Of a stretch of DNA of 64,000 bases, positions 10,330-19,771 are shown in pieces (positions within the stretch are counted from its first letter, which is position 1; each line of letters starts with the position of its first letter). The DNA comes from Mucilaginibacter sp. SJ (GTDB taxonomy: Bacteria; Bacteroidota; Bacteroidia; Sphingobacteriales; Sphingobacteriaceae), in contig NZ_CP118631.1 of assembly GCF_028993635.1 (NCBI RefSeq), positions 3,038,001 through 3,102,000 of the forward strand. The letters are read 5' to 3'. The translations under genes and the position numbers were made by a program. The notes below the pieces were generated by a model. The model saw nothing but the letters and a program-made list of their open reading frames with translations, ran no database searches and was not told where the DNA came from.

Positions 10330-11124
10330 TCAATCTTTTATAGGGTTCAAAGGATATTTAAGTCCTGTAGCCGATTTCAGGTCCATTGTTACGCTGCCTA
10401 TCAGCACCTCAACGTGGGCCTTTACCGGGATCCTGTTCTTATCGTTGGTAACCCAAAGGTACAACTTGCTGTTTTTCCGGAAAATCCGCCCCGGAATAAT
10501 TGCCGGGCTAAATTTAAGACAATTAAATTTACCAAGCGAACACTCAACCGTTTCTGTGCCAACATAGGTTATCTGCATACTGTGAAACCCGTCTTCCAAA
10601 AAGTATTGCAGATCAAAGGTATCGCCCTGGTGCAGCTTTGAAACATCAATGGCCCGGGCAAAATAATAGGCTGATACAAAATCAAAGGATTCGCCCTTAT
10701 ACCCGAATGTTCCTTTATTTGCCGTTACCTTCTTGTCTTTCTGATCGAACGTCACATTGTCGGTATGCCTGTACTTGCCTTCGCGCCTGTTTTCGGTATA
10801 AAAATAAGGCATCAGCGTTGTTTGGTCAACGTACGATTCGTAACGGTTACGCACTTTATAAAACAGGTCAAAAGAGCCGGCTGTTTTGCCTTCGGCAACA
10901 AGATGAAATGTCGGGCGGTCATTATATTTCTTATCGCTGGCTTCTACTTTTATTGTAGCTTCGGCAGCAGTAAAAAAACCATATTTCATCTTGTAGTCCA
11001 ATTGTTCACCAGCTTTAAAGATCGACTCGTTGATCTTTTTCAATTCCTGGGCAAATGCGCCCGGGCAACAGGCTATAAAAAGCAGTACAGTAAAAAAATA
11101 TTTATTTATCAGCAGTTTCTTCAT
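10330..11124 (-). CDS. DUF3108 domain-containing secreted protein
   Basis: A 264-residue protein with a signal peptide (MKKLLINKYFFTVLLFIACCPGAFAQ). The mature part starts with FKAGEQLDYKMKYGFFTAAEA and contains SFDLFYKVRNRYESYVD and the ending LKYPL, all typical of the DUF3108 family: a lipocalin-like beta-rich periplasmic or outer-envelope protein of unknown function. Two cysteines near the signal cleavage region (ACCPGA) do not make a convincing lipobox. First gene of a likely operon with the DUF3109 gene (12 bp gap). Confidence 0.85.
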   Translation of the reverse strand: MKKLLINKYFFTVLLFIACCPGAFAQELKKINESIFKAGEQLDYKMKYGFFTAAEATIKVEASDKKYNDRPTFHLVAEGKTAGSFDLFYKVRNRYESYVDQTTLMPYFYTENRREGKYRHTDNVTFDQKDKKVTANKGTFGYKGESFDFVSAYYFARAIDVSKLHQGDTFDLQYFLEDGFHSMQITYVGTETVECSLGKFNCLKFSPAIIPGRIFRKNSKLYLWVTNDKNRIPVKAHVEVLIGSVTMDLKSATGLKYPLNPIKD

Positions 11125-11217
11125 TGGTTAATAGCCCTTTTAGCAGGGCTTGTGATATGACAACTGCTATTATAAATGGTTTAAACTTGTTTTTATTGCG
11201 TACTGCCACTTAAATAC

Positions 11218-11733
11218 TTAGTCCTTACGCTTATAGATGGGAACTGTTGAACACGGTTCACCAAACATGAGGCTTTTAACCACAGCACTTAGTTTTTTAG
11301 TCAACTCAACATAAGCAGATACCGGCACTTCGGTATCACCGCAGCCTTTAAGTACAATGCGCTGCCCGCGGTATTGTTCAAAATCCGCTTTGGCTATTTC
11401 CTTTTCAAAAAGTACGGTCTCCAATACCTCTTTATCACCAAAAACAATTTCGCGGGCGTAAGGGGCCATCCGGTTGGCCAGCAGCATATATGCCCAGGCA
11501 GGTACAATAGCATCGGCAGTGCAGGTGATACCTACATTTTTGCCCTCATATTGCGCCCAGTCATGTTCCTTTATAAAGTCCCTGAAATCTTTTTCGCGAA
11601 GGATCAGGCCATGGAACAGGTTATTTTTAATATCATAAATAACGCGATCGCCGGCAGGATAAAAAGAAGCCGGGTCTAAGGTAACAAGGCCGCTCTGAGC
11701 CACCTTGTTTATTATGTTTTCCTGGATATCCAT
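11218..11733 (-). CDS. DUF2480 family protein
   Basis: The frame is open 16 codons further upstream, but the conserved family N-terminus begins at MDIQENIINKVAQSGLVTLD, so the ATG at 11733-11731 is chosen (171 residues). Recognisable blocks: LDPASFYP, DIKNNLFHGLILREKDFRDFI, DAIVPAWAYMLLANRMAP and VILKGCGDTEVP-like VLKGCGDTEVPVSAYVEL. No signal peptide or membrane segment: cytosolic. The family is nearly confined to Bacteroidota and its function is unknown. The extra upstream codons run into a word-type repeat and are probably not translated. Confidence 0.85.
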   Translation of the reverse strand: MDIQENIINKVAQSGLVTLDPASFYPAGDRVIYDIKNNLFHGLILREKDFRDFIKEHDWAQYEGKNVGITCTADAIVPAWAYMLLANRMAPYAREIVFGDKEVLETVLFEKEIAKADFEQYRGQRIVLKGCGDTEVPVSAYVELTKKLSAVVKSLMFGEPCSTVPIYKRKD

Positions 11734-11737
11734 ATCT

Positions 11738-11850
11738 TTTATATGAAAGCTAAAAGCTGAAGGCATAAAGCCTAAAGCCACTTAGCTTGATTATCAATAT
11801 TTTTATAAACAGCTGAAAGCAGAACGCACAAAGTTTAAAGCTAATACTAC
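11738..11850. repeat. AAAGCTGAAGGCATAAAGC-word repeat
   Basis: Region made of variants of AAAGCTGAAGGC and TAAAGCC. The best unit, 11752-11778, matches the reverse complement of 62073-62099 at 24 of 27 positions by eye; a degenerate third unit is at about 11812-11843. No coding potential apart from the unlikely extension of the DUF2480 frame. Confidence 0.7.
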
Positions 11851-11890
11851 TTAACTGCTCTATATAAAAGCCTAACAGACCGTATATAAA

Positions 11891-11926
11891 CAAAAATCCG
11901 GGAACGGCTTAACGCTGATCCCGGAT
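11891..11926 (-). terminator. Rho-independent terminator of PPIase operon
   Basis: On the minus strand an 8-bp perfect stem (ATCCGGGA / TCCCGGAT at 11896-11903 and 11919-11926) with a GC-rich, partly paired loop, followed by TTTTTG. It lies 23 bp after the PPIase stop. Confidence 0.8.
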
Positions 11927-11948
11927 GCAAATTTACCTTAAATTTTGT

Positions 11949-14075
11949 TTAGAAGAATTTAGCCCTGTTATCTTTTACAATTGCATTATCTTTTAATGCA
12001 TCCAGCACCTGGCCTTGTGAACGTTGTAAAAGCGCCTGGTTAATTTGTTCTTTTTGTTTGATAGCGTTGGTAAGTGCCGGCGGGTTAGTGAAACCATTAA
12101 CCAGGTATACATAAACACCTTGTGCACCATCAACAGGTTTTGAAATTTTGTTGATTGCCGAACCAAAGATTGAACCGATAACTTTATACTCTGCCGATTG
12201 ACCCGGGATAATAGGATTGGCAAACACAATGTTTTCAACCGGAACTACCTTGCTGCCTACTTTTTGGGCAACCTGGTCAATTGAAGTACCACCGCTAAGG
12301 GCTGCGTCAAATTTCTCTTTCAATTGTTTACCTTTAACCTCATTACGTACCATTGGCTCAATTTGCTTTTTAACAGCCTCAAGAGATAATGTACCTTTAG
12401 GTTTAATTTCGGTAAGGCGGCTTACTATATACTGGTCGCCTACGGTAAATACTTTATCGGTAATATCGCCTTTTTCGGCTTTGTAAGCCCATCTAACCAC
12501 GTCACGTGCGTTATCCAGGCCGGGAAGACCAGAAGCTATCGCAGTAACATCTTCGGCAGTACGGGGCTTCAAGCCTTCTTTTTTAGCTTCTGCCTCAAAA
12601 TTATCAGGTGTTAATGAGGCTAAGAATGCCTGGGCTTTGCTGTAAGCTACCGTTTGAGTTTTGCTGCTTGCAGTTAACGGTTTATCAACTACACCAACTT
12701 TAACCAGTTTAACAGAACCTTTCTGATCTTCAACCTGGATAACGTGGTAGCCAAATTGTGATTTCACAACAAGGATATCGCCTTTATTTGCTTTATAAGC
12801 AGCATTGTAATATTCAGGAACTAAATTGCCCTGACCGCCCATTGAGCCATTGGCGTCAAATGAAGGAATTTCACCGCCTTTTACCGCGCTGCCTTTATCG
12901 GCAGAGAATGTAGTTGCCAACTCGGCAAATGATTTACCGCCCTGGATTAATTTCTTAATTGAATCGGCTTTAGCTTTAGCTTTTTCTTCACCGCCCGCCG
13001 ACGCAAGGTCGATCAGGATATGCCTGGTTTTAACCGAATCGAAAGTGGTTTTGGTATCAACCAGCTTAGCTACTTTATAGCTGCCGTTTTCAAGGTAAGG
13101 GCCATAAACAAATCCCTTGGCCGCGCTAAACATGGTAGTATCCAGTTTTGGGTCAAGGCTGCCTTTACGCTGATAAGCTAAAGGGGCTTTTGTTTCGGCA
13201 TTGATCTGTACAAAAAGCGAATCGTTAGGAGTAGTTTTGAATTCATTCGCTAATTTCTCTGCCTGTTGTTTAACTGCCGCCGAATCTTCTTTTGAAGGAG
13301 CCGCGTTAAAACTAACGTATTCAAAATTCCTTAACTCCTGCGGAGTTTTAAATGAAGCTTTGTGTGCATCATAATATGCGCTGTAATCAGCATCAGTTAA
13401 AGTAACTTTAGCGTCAGGGATTGAAGCATAATCAAGCGATACATATTTAAAATTGGCCAGCTTATTTTTTGCTTCGTAATCATCTGTAGCTTCAAGCGAG
13501 TTTACATACAGGCCGTTGGTAACCAAAGTCATGTATTTAGTAGCTTTTTTAGCTTCTATAAGGTCGATCACGAAATCACTCCAGGCTTTTTTCTGAGCAG
13601 GGTCGGCTTTGCCTGATTGCAGGTAGGCTTTGAACTGATCATACCTGCTGCGATCGAACTGACCGGTTTGCTGATCGGCAAACTGGCGGGCTATCTGCGG
13701 GTCGGGATTGTTATCACCGATCATTACGTTCATTTCATCATCACCAACTGTAAGGCCAAGTTTTTCGATTTCTTTGCCTATCAGCAACTGGCTTAAATAC
13801 TGGTTCCAGGTAGTTTCCTGCAGATAGCTTGCTATTTGCGGAGAGATACTTTGTCCCTGTTGTTTAAACTGTGCTGAGTTTTGCTCCAGCTTTTCGTTGA
13901 ATTTGTCATAGGGCACTTTTTCGCCATTAACAATGGCAAGCTCGTTACTATCGTCCCTGAAAAAGGAACCGCCCGATCTTACAACTTCGCTCACAATAAA
14001 TGCAAGCAGCGCGAAACCAATAAAGAATGCGAGAATCTTCCCCATCCTTTCGCGCAAAAAACCCATTATACCCAT
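11949..14075 (-). CDS. PpiD/SurA-type periplasmic peptidylprolyl isomerase
   Basis: Membrane-anchored periplasmic folding factor of 708 residues. A single N-terminal membrane segment (about residues 12-32, ILAFFIGFALLAFIVSEVV) is followed by a SurA/PpiD-like N-terminal helical domain, then a parvulin rotamase domain with TRHILIDL (near residue 350), GKSFAELATTFSADKGSAVKGGEIPSF and SQFGYHVIQVED. A second degenerate rotamase-like segment follows, as in PpiD. It should help outer-membrane proteins to fold. It is the last gene of the block coaX-barrel-lptC-PPIase, 94 bp after lptC, with a terminator behind it. Confidence 0.92.
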   Translation of the reverse strand: MGIMGFLRERMGKILAFFIGFALLAFIVSEVVRSGGSFFRDDSNELAIVNGEKVPYDKFNEKLEQNSAQFKQQGQSISPQIASYLQETTWNQYLSQLLIGKEIEKLGLTVGDDEMNVMIGDNNPDPQIARQFADQQTGQFDRSRYDQFKAYLQSGKADPAQKKAWSDFVIDLIEAKKATKYMTLVTNGLYVNSLEATDDYEAKNKLANFKYVSLDYASIPDAKVTLTDADYSAYYDAHKASFKTPQELRNFEYVSFNAAPSKEDSAAVKQQAEKLANEFKTTPNDSLFVQINAETKAPLAYQRKGSLDPKLDTTMFSAAKGFVYGPYLENGSYKVAKLVDTKTTFDSVKTRHILIDLASAGGEEKAKAKADSIKKLIQGGKSFAELATTFSADKGSAVKGGEIPSFDANGSMGGQGNLVPEYYNAAYKANKGDILVVKSQFGYHVIQVEDQKGSVKLVKVGVVDKPLTASSKTQTVAYSKAQAFLASLTPDNFEAEAKKEGLKPRTAEDVTAIASGLPGLDNARDVVRWAYKAEKGDITDKVFTVGDQYIVSRLTEIKPKGTLSLEAVKKQIEPMVRNEVKGKQLKEKFDAALSGGTSIDQVAQKVGSKVVPVENIVFANPIIPGQSAEYKVIGSIFGSAINKISKPVDGAQGVYVYLVNGFTNPPALTNAIKQKEQINQALLQRSQGQVLDALKDNAIVKDNRAKFF

Positions 14076-14169
14076 ATTACATTTATAATTATTCTATTCT
14101 TTTTAAGAGGGCGCAAGATACAATTTTTAACAAAATTCTATAACACAAAATTTTCGTTAAAAAAAGTCA

Positions 14170-14748
14170 TTATTGTGTCGCTTTTTCATCTACGTGAAAC
14201 AGCCCGGTGCTGCTTTTAAAAGTAGGGTTTAAAAGCTTATCATCACTTTCAAAGGTATTGCCGTTCATGACATTACCGCCGCTAAGTGTGGCCTGAACAG
14301 GTTTATTAGAGTAAACCCGCTTGGTTACCTGGTCCCAAAATAACTCGTTTGATTTAAAGGTTTCGCCTTTGGCGTTGGTTGCAACTACGTTACCATGAAA
14401 TTCGATCAGTTTTTCCTGCTCGCGCTGGATACCTGTGTCGGCAATTATATCACCGGCAAACTGGCCTGTGCCGCGGTCATAGTAATCTATCTTTACACCT
14501 TTAGGCATAATTTTATAAGGCTTCTTGATTTGGTATTCGATCATCAGCGGGGCAGTAAGATGGATCTCAACCTTGGTCGAATCACTCATGATCAGATCAA
14601 GCCCGGTGGTGCGCTGGGCTACCGTATCAACCTCATTAGCTGAAATTTCCCTAACCTTTTTCAGGTCATTTTCGCATGAAGAGATGAAAGCCGCCAATGG
14701 CAACAGTAACAGGCATAAAGCCGGTATGTTAACTGCAGGGCGGCTCAT
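14170..14748 (-). CDS. lptC: LPS export periplasmic protein LptC
   Basis: 192 residues with an N-terminal lipoprotein-like signal (LLLPLAAFISSCEN, lipobox cysteine near 25). The beta-jellyroll LptC domain is recognisable: VHL/EIHLTAPLMIEYQ, YKIMPKGVKIDYYD, ADTGIQREQEKLIEFHGNVVATNAKGE and NELFWDQVTKRVYS, the pattern of LptA/LptC-like proteins that carry LPS from the inner membrane across the periplasm. In Bacteroidota this protein is often annotated as 'LPS export ABC transporter periplasmic protein LptC'. It sits 9 bp after the barrel gene and upstream of the PPIase, consistent with an envelope biogenesis operon. Confidence 0.9.
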   Translation of the reverse strand: MSRPAVNIPALCLLLLPLAAFISSCENDLKKVREISANEVDTVAQRTTGLDLIMSDSTKVEIHLTAPLMIEYQIKKPYKIMPKGVKIDYYDRGTGQFAGDIIADTGIQREQEKLIEFHGNVVATNAKGETFKSNELFWDQVTKRVYSNKPVQATLSGGNVMNGNTFESDDKLLNPTFKSSTGLFHVDEKATQ

Positions 14749-14757
14749 GACAACAAA

Positions 14758-16080
14758 TTAGTCGAATTTATACTTGGTAAACCACTTATCGTTAAGGGTA
14801 AAGCCGAGGTGAATGTTAACGTAGTTTTCTTTAACCAAACCGTTAACCAACGAACCGCGCTGACCTATCTCTGCCGCGATATTGATTTTGTAGTAACTGC
14901 CGTTATTTGAGCGTAAAGGCAGGCCCACACCTACAGTACCGGCATACCGTTTAATTGTAGTACCGTTAATGTGCATATAGGTTTGATCATATATGGCACC
15001 TATGCGGTAGTCAACAGTGGCAAGGTAGTTTCTGATGGTTGCTATGTTTGGGGTATATGAACCACCGATATTAAATGTTTTGCTATCCTGTAAGCCCTGG
15101 TTTACGCCAGCAATTGATAAGTCGGACCATTTACCCATGGAGTAATCGGCACCCACCAAAAATTTACCATCGCTTTGAAAAGAGATCCCGAACCTGTTGA
15201 TCTGCGGTAATTTTAATTTTGATTTAGGCCCGGTTGTGCTAACCACGCTATCGGCAGCTACGTTCTGGTTGCCGTTTGCGTCATTAAAATACTGGCTGAC
15301 AATAAAGCTGCTTTGCGTATGCAGTTTTGAACCCGCCGATGCCGAATAGCCAAATACAAGGTGCTTGGTTTCAGAAAAATCAAATGAATACTGCAAGCCG
15401 TAATCATAGTTTATACCGCCTATGGCATTGCTCGATTCAATTTTTGAGTTGATGGCACCTGCCAGGCCGGGAATTTCGGTAGTAGCGATATCTTTAATAT
15501 TACCAAATATATACGATACGTTTGCCCCTAATAACAAGTGCTTACCGATGCCAAAACCATATCCAAAATATGCTTTTGATAAGCTGCCATCACCGCTGTA
15601 GGTATAGTTTGTAACGTTGGTATCCGCAGGTGAACCTGAAGTACCTAATTTATTTACCGTTTTTTTATAATTATAGCCGCGCTCGCTGTATGGCAATAAA
15701 CCAAAGCTCAGTGCCGAACGTTTTGAGGTAGGGATAGCGAATGCGATGTGGTTAAGCCTGAAATTGCTGTTTTTTTGGCTTGCCGAACCGGTTTGCGACA
15801 GGTTTAAAAAGTTTGCATATAAGCCAACATCAATAGTTGTAAGATTAATGGCACCGTATGAAGCCGGATTTATTACGTTGATATTGTTAAAAAGGCTTAT
15901 CCTGTTTGTAGCTACAGCTATACCGCCCATACCTATGTTTTGGCCCATCAGTTGAGGATCAATATCACCAATACCGTAACGTGAATATGGAGAGCTTGAA
16001 GTTGCCGTTGATTGCGCATGTGCTGAAAAAGCGGCAACAGCCAATAAAAGTGTTATAAAAAACCGGGTATATTTAATCAT
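14758..16080 (-). CDS. outer-membrane beta-barrel protein (FadL/OmpP1-like)
   Basis: 440 residues with a signal peptide ending in AFSAHAQ. The mature start SSSPYSRYGIGDIDPQLMGQ and NPASYGAINLTTIDVGLYANF are typical of a Bacteroidota barrel family weakly related to FadL-type long-chain fatty-acid or hydrophobic-compound transporters. The pattern of beta strands continues to the end (GVGLPLRSNNGSYYKINIAAEIGQRG, HLGFTLNDKWFTKYKFD). It overlaps the coaX stop by 8 bp and lies 9 bp before lptC, so it is translationally linked to both. Cargo unknown. Confidence 0.75.
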   Translation of the reverse strand: MIKYTRFFITLLLAVAAFSAHAQSTATSSSPYSRYGIGDIDPQLMGQNIGMGGIAVATNRISLFNNINVINPASYGAINLTTIDVGLYANFLNLSQTGSASQKNSNFRLNHIAFAIPTSKRSALSFGLLPYSERGYNYKKTVNKLGTSGSPADTNVTNYTYSGDGSLSKAYFGYGFGIGKHLLLGANVSYIFGNIKDIATTEIPGLAGAINSKIESSNAIGGINYDYGLQYSFDFSETKHLVFGYSASAGSKLHTQSSFIVSQYFNDANGNQNVAADSVVSTTGPKSKLKLPQINRFGISFQSDGKFLVGADYSMGKWSDLSIAGVNQGLQDSKTFNIGGSYTPNIATIRNYLATVDYRIGAIYDQTYMHINGTTIKRYAGTVGVGLPLRSNNGSYYKINIAAEIGQRGSLVNGLVKENYVNIHLGFTLNDKWFTKYKFD

Positions 16081-16816
16081 TATGCTTTTGTATAGCTGCG
16101 TTTAATCCTTTTAAAACCAAATATGGTTCAATTTTTATGTAGCGGGCAAAGATGCTATTTTTCAATAGAGTATCAAAAAAAATGCTGTCGCCCCCGCTTA
16201 GTATAATGTTCAGTTGCCCATCGCCGGTTTTATAACTTTCAATAAAACCGGTAAGCTCATATTTTATTCCGTTTTGCACTCCCGAACGGATGGCTGTGGT
16301 TGTATTGTTTCCGTATGGCGTATCAAAACCGGCATCGGGTTCAATAAGCGGCAAACCTGCCGTATAATTGTTCAAAGCCTTATAACGCATATTTAAGCCC
16401 GGCGATATGCTGCCGCCAAAATAATTTCCCGCGGTGTCAACACCATCATAAGTAATGGCCGTGCCCCCGGTTATTACCAGGCTATTTTGTCCCGGGAACA
16501 TATGATATGCACCAATAACAGCTGCCAGCCTGTCGGGCCCAAGGGTTTCAGGGGTTAAATAATGGTTATTTATTCCGCTTGTCATTAATGTATTAAAATG
16601 CGTCAGCGAAATTTTTTGCCCCAGCCCGGCCTGCCATGCTTCTGCATTTTTTTTTACCGATGATATGATTGCCTTAACAGGATGGTATTTGTTAAGCAAA
16701 GCATCCAGTACCGGCATATCAATGGTTTCATATTGGCTAACCTCAAGTATTTCGTCCAGTTTAAAAACCGCGATTTTGATGAGTGTATTACCAATATCGA
16801 TAACCAGGCTGGTCAT
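16073..16816 (-). CDS. coaX: type III pantothenate kinase
   Basis: First step of coenzyme A synthesis: phosphorylates pantothenate, with no CoA feedback in the type III class; cytosolic. ASKHA fold: the phosphate-1 loop VIDIGNTLIK at residues 5-14, the type III hallmark GPDRLAAVIGA near residue 97, ITGGTAITYDGVD for phosphate 2 and ILSGGDS near the C-terminus. 247 residues, the normal length. Its ATG overlaps the purQ TGA by one base (TGATG), and the stop overlaps the barrel gene, so translation is probably coupled along the block. Confidence 0.95.
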   Translation of the reverse strand: MTSLVIDIGNTLIKIAVFKLDEILEVSQYETIDMPVLDALLNKYHPVKAIISSVKKNAEAWQAGLGQKISLTHFNTLMTSGINNHYLTPETLGPDRLAAVIGAYHMFPGQNSLVITGGTAITYDGVDTAGNYFGGSISPGLNMRYKALNNYTAGLPLIEPDAGFDTPYGNNTTTAIRSGVQNGIKYELTGFIESYKTGDGQLNIILSGGDSIFFDTLLKNSIFARYIKIEPYLVLKGLNAAIQKHND

Positions 16817-17508
16817 CAGGCCCTAACTATTGATAATATTGATTCAAAAATAGCTAAACCATCTTCATTGGCTAACAAGCCGTCGGCAGCACGCTCCGGG
16901 TGCGGCATTAAGCCAAATACATTCCTGCCTAAGTTTGTAACACCTGCAATGTTTTCCAATGACCCGTTAGGGTTCGCGTCGGCAGTGATATTACCGGCCT
17001 CATCGCAATACCTGAACATTACCTGGTCGTTATCGTTAAGGGCTTTGATCACATCTGCATCAGCAAAATAATTGCCTTCACCATGTGCAATCGGGATCCT
17101 TAGGGGTTGCTGCGGATCAAGCTGAGCGGTAAGTAATGATTGTGTTGTTTGCGGTTTTAAGTAAATGTTGCGGCAAATAAATTTGCGGTTGGTGTTGTGC
17201 AATAAAGCACCTGGCAACAAACCGGCCTCGGTCAATATCTGGAAGCCATTGCAAATACCCATTACATAACCACCTTTGGCAGCAAACTGGATAACCTCCT
17301 GCATAATTGGCGAAAAACGGGAAATAGCGCCCGAACGCAGGTAATCGCCAAATGAAAAACCACCGGGTAAAACAACAAAGTCAACACCCTGCAGGTCATG
17401 ATCTTTATGCCATAACCTTACCACTTGCTGACCCATCACTTTCTCTAATACATATATGATATCCTCATCACAATTAGAACCGGGAAATATAACTACTCCA
17501 AACTTCAT
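16816..17508 (-). CDS. purQ: phosphoribosylformylglycinamidine synthase, glutaminase subunit
   Basis: Glutaminase subunit of FGAM synthase (purine synthesis step 4), supplying ammonia to PurL. Class I amidotransferase: PGSNCDEDI at residues 9-17, GGFSFGDYLRSGAI, the nucleophile cysteine in MGICNGFQIL (near residue 101), HGEGNYFAD and the C-terminal MPHPERA that provides the catalytic His and Glu. 230 residues: small PurQ, so a separate PurL and PurS should exist elsewhere. Upstream partner genes are not in the window; downstream coaX is coupled. Confidence 0.96.
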   Translation of the reverse strand: MKFGVVIFPGSNCDEDIIYVLEKVMGQQVVRLWHKDHDLQGVDFVVLPGGFSFGDYLRSGAISRFSPIMQEVIQFAAKGGYVMGICNGFQILTEAGLLPGALLHNTNRKFICRNIYLKPQTTQSLLTAQLDPQQPLRIPIAHGEGNYFADADVIKALNDNDQVMFRYCDEAGNITADANPNGSLENIAGVTNLGRNVFGLMPHPERAADGLLANEDGLAIFESILSIVRA

Positions 17509-17608
17509 CAGAATTATTTTTTAAATTGGGGTTGAACCTAAATAGCTTATTATATAGTTTCAGGCTACAAAACTAACATAACCGCCGAAATAAGGACGAA
17601 TGTAAAAG

Positions 17609-18598
17609 TTAAAATTTGTTAAACTGAAAGTAAATGATGCTGATAAACAACAACAAATACAGTATTTCATAAAACCAGCGCTTGGTCGCATACAAAAAAT
17701 AATAGGCAAAAAACACCGTTACCGGCACTGCGCAAAGCAAAAAATGGCTCAGGCGAAATTCCGAATTGAGATAAAATGAAAGTGCTGTGATCAGAAAAAT
17801 AAAAAACAACAGCTGAAATGTTTTACGGATCTGCACGTAGCTTTTAAAGAAATTTTGCTGCAGCTTAAAAAAACAAAGCACTAATATTACAATTACCGGC
17901 ACCAACAGCAGGTAGTTGTAAGAATTTATGCTGATATGATCGGGAAATTTTTTGCCTAAGGGCGACCAGATATGGCTAAACCGGGGCAGCATATCATTCA
18001 TAAAATAAATAACCGCAAGAAAAAAGAACACGGTTACATAACCTAATATCGAAATAACCCACTCGCGCCAGTTAAACGGCCTGAATATCATAAGCGCTAT
18101 CCATATAATCAGGAACAAATAAATAAACGGGAAATAAACAAGCGACCCCACCGCTACAATCAAACCCAGGTCATAAGTTGTTGATTTAACGTCCTCCCCC
18201 TTATACAGGTTGAATAATTTAAACAACATCCAGATGAGCAAGAAATTACATAAAAGCGGGGCACTTAAAGTTAAAAAGGGCGTAAACAAGCCCGAAAGAG
18301 TGATATACATCAGCGCCGGCAAAAAGGTTGGCTTGCCTAATAAATTATGATGATTAATTAACGAATTAAGCAATAAAGCCTGGATAAATACAAGCCCGCC
18401 GGCCAGTATCACATTAAGCAACGGCGAAAACGCGTATTCATATTTTACGGGTACCAGCAGCCGTGCAAAGGGTTCTACAAAAATAAACTCAACCTTTTCG
18501 GGAACCTGCACCATGAAACCAATCCGGAGCACGAACAGCAAAATAGCCAGCCATATAACATTAAGGGGATTATAGTTCCTGAAAAGATTGATCATCAT
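17609..18598 (-). CDS. multi-pass membrane protein (DUF6427-like)
   Basis: About 329 residues, very hydrophobic, with about 9-10 predicted membrane segments spread along its length (for example VIWLAILLFVLRIGFMV, LLNVILAGGLVFIQALLL, VISILGYVTVFFFLAVIYFM). The MINLFRNYNPLNVIWL start is typical of a Bacteroidota membrane family I associate with DUF6427. ATG at 18598-18596 is chosen because the longer frame starts at a TTG without support. Function unknown. It faces the purQ start 100 bp away and lies 60 bp downstream of the glycosyltransferase gene on the same strand. Confidence 0.7.
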   Translation of the reverse strand: MMINLFRNYNPLNVIWLAILLFVLRIGFMVQVPEKVEFIFVEPFARLLVPVKYEYAFSPLLNVILAGGLVFIQALLLNSLINHHNLLGKPTFLPALMYITLSGLFTPFLTLSAPLLCNFLLIWMLFKLFNLYKGEDVKSTTYDLGLIVAVGSLVYFPFIYLFLIIWIALMIFRPFNWREWVISILGYVTVFFFLAVIYFMNDMLPRFSHIWSPLGKKFPDHISINSYNYLLLVPVIVILVLCFFKLQQNFFKSYVQIRKTFQLLFFIFLITALSFYLNSEFRLSHFLLCAVPVTVFFAYYFLYATKRWFYEILYLLLFISIIYFQFNKF

Positions 18599-18658
18599 GT
18601 GCGGCCGTGTTTGCGGTTGCAAAATTAGCAGAAAAACCGCTTAAGTTGCAATGCTTTA

Positions 18659-19648
18659 CTACCTTGTATACTGCTTTACCAGTTTATCAACAATAGCGGC
18701 GGTTTCATCCGGAAAATCAACTACAATCTTTTTACTGTCGTTTATCCAGTGGTTTAAATGTCCGTTAAACTTATCATTTATTTCGCTCACCACCGGAACC
18801 CCCAACCTGGAGGCCGAAAGCGCGTTACACTGCTGTTCGTATTGCCCTTTCATGGGTATCATCATTACCTTTTTCTGTAAAAACAGGGCTTCGGCCGGCC
18901 CTTCAAAACCGCCCCCGGTAAGCAAACCTGTACAGCTTGCCAGGCTCTTATTAAAAGCTTCATTATTTACGGGGAAGATCTCCACGTTTCCTGATTTGTA
19001 GGCCTGCTTTTGCCGTTTTGAAAACACCTGCCATTTAACCTCTTTTTCGGCACTTAAATATTTCAGCAGGGTTTTGTCATCATAAGCCGGCAGGTAAACT
19101 GTATAATGGCCCAGGTCGGAGGTTTCCATCTGCCTGATCTCACTGCGGATTACCGGCGTATTGATAAAAGTGTCATAACGCTCAAAATGGAAGCCGACAT
19201 GATAGGTAGTAGGCGAATAGTTTTTTAAAAGCCATTGCGCAAAAGGGTCTTTTTTTTCGGGGCGCGGTGTTTTAGGTGATACAAACGAACATTGATGACT
19301 TAAAGATACCGACGGTACACCCCGCAATTTACAAGCCCAGGCGCTTACAGGTTCAAAATCATTGATGATGAGGTCATATTGTTTCAGGGGAAGGCTCCGC
19401 AGATCCCGCTGAAACTGGCGCAGGTTCATGATTTTCCAGGTAGCCCAGTTATCCACCCCGCCATTGGTACCAAATACAAAACTTACGCCATGAAAGCGAT
19501 ATTTCAGGGGTTGTGATAATGATACTTCGGCTTCGGTGCCGCTTACCAGCAAATCAACCTCGCCGTATTGTTGCAGCAGGGGCACAATTTCCCTTGCCCG
19601 GCTTATATGCCCGTTACCTGTTCCCTGTATACCAAACAGTATCTTCAT
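18659..19648 (-). CDS. glycosyltransferase, MJ1255/VC2487-like
   Basis: 329 residues, GT-B type. The N-terminal MKILFGIQGTGNGHISRAREI is the donor-sugar Rossmann start typical of the MJ1255/VC2487 family of UDP-glycosyltransferase-like proteins (GT1/GT28-like). The C-terminal region CTGLLTGGGFEGPAEALFLQKKVMMIPMKGQYEQQCNA carries the nucleotide-sugar binding GGGF..P.EA and Q.EQ..NA blocks. Likely cytosolic or membrane-associated and active in glycolipid or exopolysaccharide assembly. Acceptor unknown. The upstream neighbour encodes an LpxH-like phosphoesterase, which fits an envelope setting. Confidence 0.85.
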   Translation of the reverse strand: MKILFGIQGTGNGHISRAREIVPLLQQYGEVDLLVSGTEAEVSLSQPLKYRFHGVSFVFGTNGGVDNWATWKIMNLRQFQRDLRSLPLKQYDLIINDFEPVSAWACKLRGVPSVSLSHQCSFVSPKTPRPEKKDPFAQWLLKNYSPTTYHVGFHFERYDTFINTPVIRSEIRQMETSDLGHYTVYLPAYDDKTLLKYLSAEKEVKWQVFSKRQKQAYKSGNVEIFPVNNEAFNKSLASCTGLLTGGGFEGPAEALFLQKKVMMIPMKGQYEQQCNALSASRLGVPVVSEINDKFNGHLNHWINDSKKIVVDFPDETAAIVDKLVKQYTR

Positions 19649-19771
19649 TAAAATAAATTGTTTTCAAATAGGATGATGATTGTGCGGCGCAGATACAACG
19701 GATACACTGATTTATCCGCACCAATATTCAGGGGCTTAATTTAATAAAGAAAAATGTTTTCGGTAAGTAAT

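Noticed and set aside
11734-11781. N-terminal 16-codon extension of the DUF2480 protein
   Set aside because: Extension is encoded by a word repeat and precedes the conserved family start MDIQENII.
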